From assembly GCA_035374585.1 (NCBI GenBank), contig DAOSPF010000074.1, positions 1 through 14,346 of the forward strand: a stretch of 14,346 nucleotides of DNA, read 5' to 3'. Below, piece by piece: positions 1 to 6,854 of the stretch. The notes beneath the pieces were generated by a model. It saw only the letters and a list, made by a program, of their open reading frames with translations, did not search any database and had not been told where the DNA came from. Source of the DNA: JAKPQD01 sp029572965. GTDB lineage: Bacteria > Bacteroidota > Bacteroidia > Bacteroidales > DTGW01. Position numbers and translations under genes: made by a program. The number at the start of each line of letters is the position of its first letter. Positions within the stretch are counted from its first letter, which is position 1.

Positions 1-198
1 AAATAAACATAATTCTTGGGGGAATACAATAAAACTTCTGTCTTAAAGATAAAATCAAATGTCATTCACCCTCCATTTTATACAACATTTAAGGCCTCCT
101 CCGTTTTCTTTAATGCACCTTCTAAATATTTTACCTGTAGTTTTTTTTGAATAATATTTTAAAAAATCTAAATTTACCTATCATAAAAAACAACATTC
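1..198. other. Non-coding leader upstream of the lipoprotein cassette
   Basis: I find no convincing coding frame on either strand here. The stretch is AT-rich, with long T and A runs near 140-170. It should contain the promoter of the CsgG-family gene starting at 199, but I see no exact TAnnTTTG element on the + strand; the closest is the T-rich run beginning TAGTTTT near 138. The end of a preceding gene is not recognisable. Confidence 0.5.
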
Positions 199-1128
199 AT
201 GAGAAATTTATTGATAATCTTTAGCATTTTTCTCGTTGCAGGCTGTTCAACCCAGCAAAAAGTGGTTCAGACCCAGCCTCAAATACAAGAAATAAAAAAA
301 GATGAACGCTCACTAAAAAGAGTAGTTGCTATTTCAAGATTTTCAAACGAAACGCAATATGCCAAAGGCATCTTTTACGACAAAGCCAACGACCCCATGG
401 GCAAACAGGCTGTCGATATCCTTTCTGCCAAACTGGCTTCAACAGGCAAGTTCATCTTGCTCGAAAGACAAGACCTGGACAAGATTGTAGCCGAATCAAA
501 AATTGCAGGCACTGACAGTATTCAACACATACGTGCCGACTACATCATCCTTGGCTCGGTAACCCAATTTGGAAGAAAAACTGTTGGCGACCAAAACGTT
601 TTCTCAAGAAGCAAAACCCAAACCGTTGAAGCTACGGTTAGCATCCGTTTAGTTGATGTTTATTCGGGGCAGGTTATCTATTCGGAAGAAGGTAAAGGCG
701 AGGCCGAAACAACCGCTAAATCTGTCATGGGCATTGGCGAGCACGCCGATTACGATGCCACACTAAGCGACAAGGCTATCTCTGCTGCCATCTCGAAACT
801 CGTTGAAAACATTATCAACAACTGCATGGACCGCCCCTGGAAATCATATTTTCTCGCTTATGACGATAATGGCATCATTATAGCCGGTGGCAAAAGCCAA
901 GGTTTAAAGGTAGGCGATATTTTCATTATAGAAGAAAAAGGCAAAAAAGTTAAAAACCCCCAAACCGGCATGACAATAAAACTTCCGGGCAAAGTAGCCG
1001 GAAAAATAAAAATTGACTTTGTCGGTGGCGACAACCCTGAAAATGAATTTTCAATGGTTTCTTTTATCGAAGGAAGTATTGACAAACAAAACTTAAAAAA
1101 CTATTACGTTAAGGAGGACAAAAAATGA
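199..1128 (+). CDS. CsgG-family outer-membrane lipoprotein
   Basis: A 309-aa lipoprotein. The N-terminus is a short signal peptide ending in a lipobox (LVAGC), so Cys16 is the predicted lipidated residue. Residues about 40-210 match the CsgG fold: VVAISRFSNET, then a segment with FILLERQDLDKIVAES, then ADYIILGSVTQF, then VSIRLVDVYSGQVIYSEEG. Residues about 220-295 form a small beta-rich tail (AGGKSQGLKVGDIF) resembling the C-terminal domain of FlgT-type proteins. CsgG itself is the curli secretion pore, but no curli subunit genes are present, and this subfamily usually sits with DUF4810 and DUF799 lipoproteins, as here. I infer a periplasmic-side outer-membrane complex; pore formation is not shown. 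The stop overlaps the next start by 4 nt (ATGA), so translation is likely coupled. Confidence 0.88.
   Translation: MRNLLIIFSIFLVAGCSTQQKVVQTQPQIQEIKKDERSLKRVVAISRFSNETQYAKGIFYDKANDPMGKQAVDILSAKLASTGKFILLERQDLDKIVAESKIAGTDSIQHIRADYIILGSVTQFGRKTVGDQNVFSRSKTQTVEATVSIRLVDVYSGQVIYSEEGKGEAETTAKSVMGIGEHADYDATLSDKAISAAISKLVENIINNCMDRPWKSYFLAYDDNGIIIAGGKSQGLKVGDIFIIEEKGKKVKNPQTGMTIKLPGKVAGKIKIDFVGGDNPENEFSMVSFIEGSIDKQNLKNYYVKEDKK
1111..1117 (+). promoter_or_regulatory. Strong Shine-Dalgarno for the second lipoprotein gene
   Basis: AAGGAGG lies 7 nt before the ATG at 1125. It is a near-perfect anti-16S match, which is unusual because the other starts in this window have no such motif. It supports 1125 as the true start. 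Confidence 0.6.
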
Positions 1129-1457
1129 AAAAAATAATATTTCTCTTAGCTGCTATCATTGGTTTAATGACCAGCTGCACTGGCGTAAAAACGTCTGCTT
1201 CAGGAGTTGACAACCAGGCCTTCATTAACATTGTAGGAAAACCAGGAAATTATTCAGGCGGGGTGGATGTTAACGTGGACGATAAAACCAACTTTAAAGC
1301 CCAAGTGAATAAAGAATACACTGACAGGCCGAAAGGAAAGGTTTATGCCATCAGTACCGGCACCCACGTGGTTACAGTATCATACAATGGCCAGGTTTTA
1401 TACAAACAACAAATCTTTGTGTCGTCACAAGAAACCAAAAAAATAGTTTTACCATAA
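1125..1457 (+). CDS. Small lipoprotein of unknown function in the CsgG cassette
   Basis: A 110-aa predicted lipoprotein. A hydrophobic signal peptide ends in LMTSC, giving Cys18 as the lipidated residue. The mature part of about 92 aa is short and probably all beta. The segment from about residue 65 (KGKVYAISTGTHVVTVSYNG, then VLYKQQIFVSSQETKKIVLP) resembles PEGA-type or carboxypeptidase-regulatory-like beta folds, but I do not recognise a family with certainty. The gene overlaps the CsgG-family gene by 4 nt and has a strong Shine-Dalgarno, so it is likely made together with that protein and may be its partner. A terminator follows 9 nt after the stop. Confidence 0.75.
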   Translation: MKKIIFLLAAIIGLMTSCTGVKTSASGVDNQAFINIVGKPGNYSGGVDVNVDDKTNFKAQVNKEYTDRPKGKVYAISTGTHVVTVSYNGQVLYKQQIFVSSQETKKIVLP

Positions 1458-1465
1458 CATTACAC

Positions 1466-1501
1466 AAAAGCCTCATTACTAAACCCAATGAGGCTTTTTT
1501 T
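1466..1501 (+). terminator. Rho-independent terminator inside the lipoprotein cassette
   Basis: A 12-bp perfect stem, AAAAGCCTCATT (1466-1477) with AATGAGGCTTTT (1487-1498), has a 9-nt loop and continues into a run of seven T (1495-1501). It lies between the second and third lipoprotein genes, so it should end or attenuate transcription halfway through the cassette. Confidence 0.85.
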
Positions 1502-1522
1502 ACAAACCTAAATCACACTTTC

Positions 1523-1876
1523 ATGAACAAACTAATTATTGTAGCTGTGGGGGCCTTGCTAATGGCTTCGTGCACAGTAGAAAACCAGCTTTACTCCTGG
1601 TATGCGTATGACGAAGCATCGTACAATTTTCTTAAAAACAATGATGAAAAATCAAGGCAGGAGTTAATAGAAAACTACCAACAAATCATTGAAAAACAAA
1701 GAGGAACAAGAAAAGTGCCCCCTCCTGGCATATATGCAGACTATGGGTTCCTTTTGCTTCAAGCCAACAAAACCGTTGAAGGGAAAGCTTTGCTTGAAAA
1801 AGAAATAGCCCTTTACCCCGAATCAAAAGTTTTTATTGAACGAATCCTTAAAATGATAGAAGATGAAAAGAAATAG
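1523..1876 (+). CDS. DUF4810-family lipoprotein
   Basis: A 117-aa predicted lipoprotein. The signal peptide ends in LMASC, so Cys17 is the lipidated residue. The mature part starts with the aromatic motif YSWYAYDEASYNFLKN and is then helical, with a pattern like a TPR pair (YQQIIEKQRG, PPPGIYADYGFLLLQ, KALLEKEIALYPES). This order matches DUF4810 proteins, which are regularly encoded between CsgG-family and DUF799 lipoproteins in Gram-negative bacteria. Its biochemical role is unknown to me. The 3' end overlaps the next gene by 14 nt, implying coupled translation. No promoter is obvious in the 21 nt between the upstream terminator and this start. Confidence 0.85.
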   Translation: MNKLIIVAVGALLMASCTVENQLYSWYAYDEASYNFLKNNDEKSRQELIENYQQIIEKQRGTRKVPPPGIYADYGFLLLQANKTVEGKALLEKEIALYPESKVFIERILKMIEDEKK

Positions 1877-2546
1877 CATATACCTCATAATATTTGCTTG
1901 TGCTATGCTTGTTACAAGCTGTACAACAACAGAACCCCTTAAAAAGTCCGAAGCATATAAAAATATGTATTCAGAAAAACCTTTGACAGTGCTATTGATG
2001 GCGCCTATCAACAGGAGTACAAATGTTGACGCAAAGCAATATTTTCATTCAACACTGGCCTTGCCTCTTGCCAACAATGGATTTTACGTTATCCCACCAT
2101 TCCTGTCTATGGAAATATTGCAAAAAGAAAGCGCTTACGACTCTGAAATGTTTTTAAATGCACCTCTTACCAAATTTGGCGAAGTATTCGGAGCCGATGC
2201 TGCCCTTTTTACTATCATCCACAAATGGAACAAATCTTATTCGCACGTGATTGTTGAAGTTGAGTACATTTTAAAATCAACTAAAACAAACGAAATATTG
2301 TATTCCAGACATGGAGTAGTCGACTACAACACAGCAGTTACAACAAAGGCAGGTGGTATTGCCGGACTTATAGCCGACCTCGCTTTGACAGCATTGAACA
2401 CTGCCACAACAAAATATGTTGATGTGGCCAGAAAATGTAACGGTTATACCTTTACCGACATACCTGCTGGTAAATATAGCCCTTCTTATAACCTTGATGG
2501 AGAAAACAACGCAGGGGATAAAACGTTCAGAGTTAATTTGCAATAA
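1863..2546 (+). CDS. DUF799 (GNA1162-like) lipoprotein
   Basis: A 227-aa predicted lipoprotein with a signal peptide ending in LVTSC (Cys20). The mature region begins after a short linker with KPLTVLLMAPINRSTNVDA, continues with LPLANNGFYVIPPFLSMEIL and FGADAALFTIIHKWNKSY, and contains a region of small residues near 165-180 (TKAGGIAGLIADLALTALN). These match the DUF799 family, whose Neisseria member GNA1162 is a surface-associated lipoprotein with a fold related to the N-terminal domain of TolB. As the last gene of the cassette it likely joins the CsgG-family and DUF4810 proteins in one envelope complex. The function is not established. Confidence 0.85.
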   Translation: MKRNSIYLIIFACAMLVTSCTTTEPLKKSEAYKNMYSEKPLTVLLMAPINRSTNVDAKQYFHSTLALPLANNGFYVIPPFLSMEILQKESAYDSEMFLNAPLTKFGEVFGADAALFTIIHKWNKSYSHVIVEVEYILKSTKTNEILYSRHGVVDYNTAVTTKAGGIAGLIADLALTALNTATTKYVDVARKCNGYTFTDIPAGKYSPSYNLDGENNAGDKTFRVNLQ

Positions 2547-2547
2547 C

Positions 2548-2583
2548 AAAAAAAGCCCTGAAATAAACAACTTCAGGGCTTTT
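2548..2583. terminator. Bidirectional rho-independent terminator between convergent genes
   Basis: A 12-bp stem, AAAAGCCCTGAA (2551-2562) with TTCAGGGCTTTT (2572-2583), lies between the DUF799 gene (+) and the flavodoxin gene (-). On the - strand the stem runs into seven T (complement of 2548-2554); on the + strand the T run is only four. It probably serves both genes and works best for the - strand. Confidence 0.85.
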
Positions 2584-2607
2584 ACATTTTATAAACAATA
2601 CCACGAA

Positions 2608-3027
2608 CTAATTCATTGTTTCTATCAACACTTTCTTTTGAACTTCATTCAACAAACCATCTTTCGACCTGAAAGCACGATTATCTACATTAAGCCCCAA
2701 ATAACGGAGTTCTGATTTCATTTTTTTAAACATACTACCAGTAGCCACCTTATATGTGGTAAACATTACAGCTCTTTTGTTGGCCATGACAGGTAGTTTA
2801 TTAACAAACTTTTTCCAATCTTTGGTAGGTTTCTGGCCAAAAATAAACAAGCCTTCAGTCGGACATCCTATATATATCTGCTCTGCAGCTAAAAATTCGT
2901 CATGCGACACCTCGTCAATAGAAGCAACTTTAACACGGGCATTGTTTTGTGCAAGCTGGGCAGCTATTTCATTGGCCATCTTCTTGGTGGTACCCGTTTT
3001 GGTCTGGTAAACTACTAATGCATTCAT
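2608..3027 (-). CDS. Flavodoxin-like protein
   Basis: A 139-aa cytoplasmic protein with the flavodoxin fold. The first strand and phosphate-binding loop are clear: ALVVYQTKTGTTKKMANEIA at residues 3-22, where the T/G/T-rich loop holds the FMN phosphate. IYIGCPTEG (about 51-59) is the second loop and MFTTYKVATGSMFKKM (about 88-103) the third. It is close to the usual length of short-chain flavodoxins (about 140-150 aa). I infer a single-electron carrier or a flavodoxin-domain protein; its partner is unknown. It does not obviously belong to the bamD operon, since it appears to have its own promoter and sits 118 nt beyond porD. Confidence 0.85.
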   Translation of the reverse strand: MNALVVYQTKTGTTKKMANEIAAQLAQNNARVKVASIDEVSHDEFLAAEQIYIGCPTEGLFIFGQKPTKDWKKFVNKLPVMANKRAVMFTTYKVATGSMFKKMKSELRYLGLNVDNRAFRSKDGLLNEVQKKVLIETMN

Positions 3028-3050
3028 AACTTTTCTATTTAATTATGAAG

Positions 3051-3058
3051 CAAAATTA
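3051..3058 (-). promoter_or_regulatory. Possible -7 element for the flavodoxin gene
   Basis: The - strand reads TAATTTTG, an exact match to the Bacteroidota TAnnTTTG element, about 24 nt before the ATG. No TTG is seen 19-21 nt upstream, so the promoter is only partly supported; an 8-mer like this can occur by chance in AT-rich DNA. Confidence 0.4.
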
Positions 3059-3115
3059 CCAGCATCATTACTGATATAAAACCTAAAAAAGGTGAACAGG
3101 CAAAAAACAAGGATG

Positions 3116-3151
3116 AATTAGCTTTTTTGCTACATTACCAGGAAGCTAATT
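3116..3151 (-). terminator. Stem-loop at the end of porD
   Basis: AATTAGCTT (3116-3124) pairs with AAGCTAATT (3143-3151) in a 9-bp stem with an 18-nt loop. The porD stop codon lies in one arm. There is no clear T run after the stem, so it is a weak or imperfect terminator. Confidence 0.35.
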
Positions 3152-4066
3152 GCTTTCTGTCGAAGTAATTTTTTTGTACTTGGTAGTATTGGCATTGTCT
3201 ATCTCGTTCAGTATCTGATAAACACGATTTTTTTCATCGGGCATACCCTCACTAAAAAAATTGACAAATTCGTCGGATTTAGCATCATAGATTACTTGCA
3301 TAAAATGCAAAAAAGGATCTGGCTTTTGTCTATAGACTTTTTGCAATAATAAAAGTGCCTCTGTTGCTTCATTGCGGCCTTCTACAGGTTTGCTATTCAT
3401 CAAATCGAGCCCCAACCTGTGATAGCGGTAAATAAACTCCCGAGCCGGCTCATAACGTTTGTCAAGGATATTTTTCACCAACCAATACCTGTTGCGGTTA
3501 CTTTTTGCTTCAAAAGGCTTCCAGCCTTTATCACTCGAATTTTGGGCATTGTTAACTATCTTTTCAGCTTTATTGAAAAACTCCGTACCACCCAAGAGCG
3601 AAAAGGAATCATAATCAAGCCCGATAATAATATAAGCATAATAAGCCAAGACGGAAGCAAGGTTTAATTGATGTGTATTCTCATTAAATTCAATAGCTTG
3701 ATACTCAACATACTTAAAATTAAAATTTTGATCATTATAATTAAACATCACCGTATTGTAAGACGAATTAAAAACCGGACGACGCGATTGTATTTGGATA
3801 GTACCAATAAATTCATCTGCACCAAGTTGTTCATTAATGGTAATCAAAATATTGCACTCAATTTTTTCGTTCACTTTAAAAACATGATTGGTCCATGAGC
3901 GGTTGTTCATAAACTCGTATATGGCGCTTTGCATAGTGGTATATATGGTTTTGTTAGAACCCTGGACCTTTTGCGAGTTTATACTGATGTTACATTTAAG
4001 TTCCTGTGCTTTTGCAGTAAAAACAAAAAGTGAAATAAACAATATATAAACGATTCTACAAAACAT
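3146..4066 (-). CDS. porD: DUF4835-family protein, type IX secretion protein PorD
   Basis: A 306-aa secreted protein. I chose the ATG at 4066 because it opens a clear Sec signal peptide (MFCRIVYILFISLFVFTAKA, cleavage after AKA at residue 20). A longer frame reaches 4243 but would overlap coaBC and has no signal at its N-terminus. The mature protein starts QELKCNISIN and includes the motifs GWKPFEAKSNRNRYWLVKNI and FIYRYHRLGLDLM that I associate with DUF4835. The family is annotated in Bacteroidota as PorD, a periplasmic component linked to the type IX secretion system. The gene follows coaBC by 76 nt at the end of the bamD operon, its usual neighbourhood. Family assignment is firm; the exact role in secretion is less certain. 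Confidence 0.82.
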   Translation of the reverse strand: MFCRIVYILFISLFVFTAKAQELKCNISINSQKVQGSNKTIYTTMQSAIYEFMNNRSWTNHVFKVNEKIECNILITINEQLGADEFIGTIQIQSRRPVFNSSYNTVMFNYNDQNFNFKYVEYQAIEFNENTHQLNLASVLAYYAYIIIGLDYDSFSLLGGTEFFNKAEKIVNNAQNSSDKGWKPFEAKSNRNRYWLVKNILDKRYEPAREFIYRYHRLGLDLMNSKPVEGRNEATEALLLLQKVYRQKPDPFLHFMQVIYDAKSDEFVNFFSEGMPDEKNRVYQILNEIDNANTTKYKKITSTESN

Positions 4067-4142
4067 AATTTCCGAATATTTTACAATAATAACCTTTAAT
4101 TGAGGTATAAATTGTTTTGCACAGCAAATTTCTTTTAACCAG

Positions 4143-5351
4143 TTATTTTTTTTGAAGGTGCAGATATAAACAATCGCATATATCCTTTGCAACGAGATGT
4201 TTGGGCTTATTCTCGTAAGCTTTAACATCTCCGGTTTGGTCAATAATGGTTATAATATTATTATCTGATTTAAAACCTGCATTTTCAACATTGGCAGGAT
4301 TAAGGACAATAAAGTCAAGGTTCTTTTTGCTCAACTTGCCTTTAGCATTTTCAAGCATATTGTCTGTTTCTAAAGCAAAACCAACCAATACCTGGTTCTT
4401 ATTTTTCAAACTACCTAAATTAGCAGCAATATCAGGATTAGGAACAAGTTCAATGACCATACCCTCTCTTTCTTGCCGTTTTATCTTGCTTTTTTCTTTC
4501 TCTTTAGGCTTAAAATCAGCAACTGCAGCTGCCATAATAGCTGCATCGCAAACTGAAAAATACTTCAAGCATTGCTCAAGCATTTCGTCTGCAGAAACTA
4601 CACTAATGACCTTTATGTTCTTATGTACAGTCTTTACAGCAACAGGTCCGCTAATCAAAAATACTTCAGCCCCTTCATTGGCACATTCTTCAGCCAAGGC
4701 ATAACCCATCTTTCCACTACTATAGTTGCCAATAAACCTCACAGGGTCAATATTTTCAAAAGTCGGGCCGGCAGTTACCAATATCTTTTTACCGTCAAGT
4801 CTTTTGGCAGTTTCAAAAAAGGCAGAAATTGCTGCAACAATCTTTTCAGGTTCTTCCATTCTACCCTTTCCTTCAAGCCCGCTTGCCAACTCACCGGTAG
4901 AAGGTTCTATAATCTTTACTCCTTGATTAGCCAATGTTTTAAGATTATTTTGAGTGGTAACATGGGCAAACATATCCAAATCCATAGCCGGAGCAACAAA
5001 AACCTGACACCTGGCCGACAAATAGGTAGTCAGCAAAAGGTTATCAGCAATACCATTGGCCATTTTACCAATAGTATTGGCAGTTGCAGGCGCTATAACA
5101 TAGGCATCTGCCCACATGCCAATATCCACATGACTATTCCATTGTCCATTGGTAGGGTCAAAAAAATCAACCAAAATGGAATGTTTTGACAATGTTGCTA
5201 AGGTGAGGGGGGTAATAAACTCTTTAGCCAACGGGGTCATTAGTACCCTGACATCAGCACCCTCTTTAACAAGCAACCGAACTAAATTTGCGGCTTTGTA
5301 TGCTGCAATGCTTCCGGTAATACCAAGTAATATGTTTTTACCTTTTAGCAT
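4143..5351 (-). CDS. coaBC: Bifunctional phosphopantothenoylcysteine synthetase/decarboxylase
   Basis: A 402-aa bifunctional enzyme for two steps of coenzyme A synthesis: joining cysteine to 4'-phosphopantothenate (CoaB) and decarboxylating the product (CoaC, FMN-dependent). Residues about 1-180 are the flavoprotein decarboxylase: GITGSIAAYKAANL at the start, the catalytic histidine His74 in NSHVDIG, the FMN segment IAPATANTIGKMANGIADN, and the substrate clamp PAMDLDM at 121-127. Residues about 186-400 are the synthetase, with ILVTAGPTFENIDPVRFIGN, AAAVADFKP and LVPNPDI. Two positions differ from the E. coli enzyme: the clamp Asn is Asp124, and the flap Cys appears as Ser157 (ASGLEGKGRM). The gene starts 16 nt after the omega-like gene, so it is co-transcribed with it. 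Confidence 0.95.
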   Translation of the reverse strand: MLKGKNILLGITGSIAAYKAANLVRLLVKEGADVRVLMTPLAKEFITPLTLATLSKHSILVDFFDPTNGQWNSHVDIGMWADAYVIAPATANTIGKMANGIADNLLLTTYLSARCQVFVAPAMDLDMFAHVTTQNNLKTLANQGVKIIEPSTGELASGLEGKGRMEEPEKIVAAISAFFETAKRLDGKKILVTAGPTFENIDPVRFIGNYSSGKMGYALAEECANEGAEVFLISGPVAVKTVHKNIKVISVVSADEMLEQCLKYFSVCDAAIMAAAVADFKPKEKEKSKIKRQEREGMVIELVPNPDIAANLGSLKNKNQVLVGFALETDNMLENAKGKLSKKNLDFIVLNPANVENAGFKSDNNIITIIDQTGDVKAYENKPKHLVAKDICDCLYLHLQKK

Positions 5352-5367
5352 AGCTTACAGCGCTAAG

Positions 5368-5697
5368 TTATTCTTTCTTCCCGGTTTTCTTGAAAAAAAT
5401 CTCGTTATCCTCGTACTCTTGCAAAGCTATAAGAGTAGGTTTAGGAAGTCTTTCATAGAATTTTGAAACTTCAATTTGTTCACGATTTTCAAAAATTTCC
5501 TCTAAATTATCGTTCGAGTTACCATATTCCTGAAGTTTCCTGTTGAGTTCATCTTTTATCTCAACAGATATTTGATTGGCTCTTTTATATAACACTACTA
5601 CTGTTTCGTATATATTGCCAGTAACAGACTCTAACTTGTCCAAATCTCTGGTAATTGTAGATGAAGGAGCTTTGCTTTTTTTGTAATCAGATGCCAT
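5368..5697 (-). CDS. rpoZ: RNA polymerase omega-like (Rpb6) subunit
   Basis: A 109-aa protein whose central part (SVTGNIYETVVVLYKRANQIS, about residues 24-44) carries the omega/Rpb6 helix in which the chain wraps the RNA polymerase beta-prime tail; KRANQI corresponds to the RARQL/RANQL motif. It is followed by IKDELNRKLQEYG and an acidic stretch. Bacteroidota have a divergent omega that is often annotated only as a hypothetical or Rpb6-like protein, and it typically lies between bamD and coaBC, as here. It is separated by 13 nt from bamD and 16 nt from coaBC. It is expected to aid assembly of RNA polymerase in the cytoplasm. The gene symbol follows the family rather than a sequence-level match to E. 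coli rpoZ. Confidence 0.85.
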   Translation of the reverse strand: MASDYKKSKAPSSTITRDLDKLESVTGNIYETVVVLYKRANQISVEIKDELNRKLQEYGNSNDNLEEIFENREQIEVSKFYERLPKPTLIALQEYEDNEIFFKKTGKKE

Positions 5698-5710
5698 GTT
5701 ATTTATTTTA

Positions 5711-6511
5711 TTATAAACCTAATACTTCTTTTGCTTTATTAAAAATTTTAGTTACCTGTTTGTCATACTGCCCTTTAGGATATTCGGCAACATAGCTGTA
5801 ATATTCGTCCAATGCATTTTGAAAACGTTCTTTCTGTTTTTCTGTTATGCTGTTTAAAGCCAGTTCATACTTTGCATCCAGCAACATAAACATCAGTTTT
5901 TCCCGATGGCTGCTTTCCGGATATTGCGTCAAACAATTATTCAAAGCTATAATAGCAGCTTTGTAATATTTTAAATCATAGTACAATTTTGCATTAAGAT
6001 ATGCTTTTTCTGCCAGTTTATCTTGCAATTCTTTTATCAGCCGCTTACACTCAGGAGTATATTTGCTCGAAGGATGTTTATAAATAAATTTCTGAAATGC
6101 AGCTACAGCAAGGTTTGTATTCTCCTGGTCTAAATTTGCTCTTGGCGAAACCAAATAGTAGCAATATCCTACCATATAATCGGCTTCTTCAACAAAAGGG
6201 CTGCGGGCATAGTTGTCCGATAATTCTTTAAAATAAAACCCAGCCATAGTATAGTCTTCATCACCATAATAGCTTTGAGCAAACAGATACATTAAAGAAT
6301 CTCCTTTTGTCGAAGCCCTAAAATAACTGACTATCTGTTCAAAAATGGTAATGGCACGGGCGTAATCTTTCTTCTCATAGTATTGAACCGCTTTGCGATA
6401 TTTAAAATCATAATCGTTGCTTTTCAATACCTTTTCATATTCACTACAAGACACTATAATTAAAGTACTTACAGCTACTAAAAATATTGTTAAAAGGCTA
6501 TTTTTTTGCAT
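5711..6511 (-). CDS. bamD: Outer-membrane protein assembly lipoprotein BamD
   Basis: A 266-aa lipoprotein. The signal peptide ends in IIVSC, so Cys22 is lipidated. The mature protein is made of TPR repeats: YRKAVQYYEKKDYARAITIF (38-57), DSLMYLFAQSYYGDEDYTMA (71-90), VEEADYMVGYCYYL (107-120) and a last pair with AKLYYDLKYYKAAIIALNNC (174-193). This is the usual architecture and length of BamD, the essential partner of BamA in inserting beta-barrel proteins into the outer membrane. It is the first gene of a tight operon with the omega-like gene, coaBC and porD. A TAAATTTG element lies only 4 nt before its ATG, so the transcript may be nearly leaderless. Confidence 0.92.
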   Translation of the reverse strand: MQKNSLLTIFLVAVSTLIIVSCSEYEKVLKSNDYDFKYRKAVQYYEKKDYARAITIFEQIVSYFRASTKGDSLMYLFAQSYYGDEDYTMAGFYFKELSDNYARSPFVEEADYMVGYCYYLVSPRANLDQENTNLAVAAFQKFIYKHPSSKYTPECKRLIKELQDKLAEKAYLNAKLYYDLKYYKAAIIALNNCLTQYPESSHREKLMFMLLDAKYELALNSITEKQKERFQNALDEYYSYVAEYPKGQYDKQVTKIFNKAKEVLGL

Positions 6512-6515
6512 GGCG

Positions 6516-6523
6516 CAAATTTA
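6516..6523 (-). promoter_or_regulatory. Possible -7 element immediately before bamD
   Basis: The - strand reads TAAATTTG followed by CGCC and the ATG. It matches TAnnTTTG exactly, but no TTG is found 19-21 nt upstream. If used, transcription would start at or within a few bases of the start codon. Confidence 0.4.
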
Positions 6524-6717
6524 CACTTTAAATTAAAAATAAAAAAAATTCCCAAAGCAAAAAACGTAAATAAAATCAACTTGTTTTGCTTGTATAGTGT
6601 TAAAAAAACAAAATGAATGGCTGTTAACCCCAAATTAATCATTAGGAGGCCTTTTAAAGGCGAATTATATGATTTAGTTAGGTTAATTTGAGTTTATCAA
6701 GTTTATCCTGTACTAAC
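6524..6717. other. Gene-free spacer between bamD and tRNA-Leu
   Basis: AT-rich and without a coding frame I would defend. It holds one perfect short palindrome, GCCTTT-T-AAAGGC (6649-6661), too short to call a terminator with confidence and lacking a T run. Nothing else is recognised. Confidence 0.5.
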
Positions 6718-6748
6718 ACAAAAGCCCCGCTAAATGCGGGGCTTTTGT
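6718..6748 (-). terminator. Terminator of tRNA-Leu
   Basis: A 13-bp perfect GC-rich stem, ACAAAAGCCCCGC (6718-6730) with GCGGGGCTTTTGT (6736-6748), has a 5-nt TAAAT loop. It directly abuts the tRNA 3' end on the - strand, sharing its last base. The stem ends in a four-T run, so it should stop tRNA transcription. Confidence 0.8.
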
Positions 6749-6831
6749 ACCCGGAGCCGGAATCGAACCGGCACAAGATTGCTCTTACTGGTTTTTGAGA
6801 CCAGCGCGTCTACCTATTCCGCCATCCGGGC
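6748..6831 (-). tRNA. tRNA-Leu (anticodon CAA)
   Basis: An 84-nt class II tRNA. On the - strand: acceptor GCCCGGA; D arm with GCG and AATAGGTAGA; anticodon stem CTGGT/ACCAG around the loop CTCAAAA, giving anticodon CAA (reads UUG); a 15-nt variable region with an AAGA/TCTT stem; and T arm GCCGG-TTCGATT-CCGGC followed by TCCGGGT and discriminator A. The long variable arm and discriminator A agree with leucine. CCA is not encoded. The first acceptor pair would be G-U, slightly unusual. It has its own promoter (6855-6885) and terminator, so it is an independent single-gene unit. Confidence 0.95.
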
Positions 6832-6854
6832 AGGGACACTTTTATTTGGGACTG

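Noticed and set aside
199..1128. Curli secretion system (csgG proper)
   Set aside because: No csgA/B/D/E/F-like gene is nearby, and the DUF4810/DUF799 neighbours point to a different CsgG subfamily.
4067..4243. N-terminal extension of the porD frame up to 4243
   Set aside because: It overlaps the 3' end of coaBC, lacks a signal peptide, and the clear signal peptide begins at 4066.
4246..5189. Open frames on the + strand across coaBC
   Set aside because: They are antisense shadows of coaBC with no recognisable motif.
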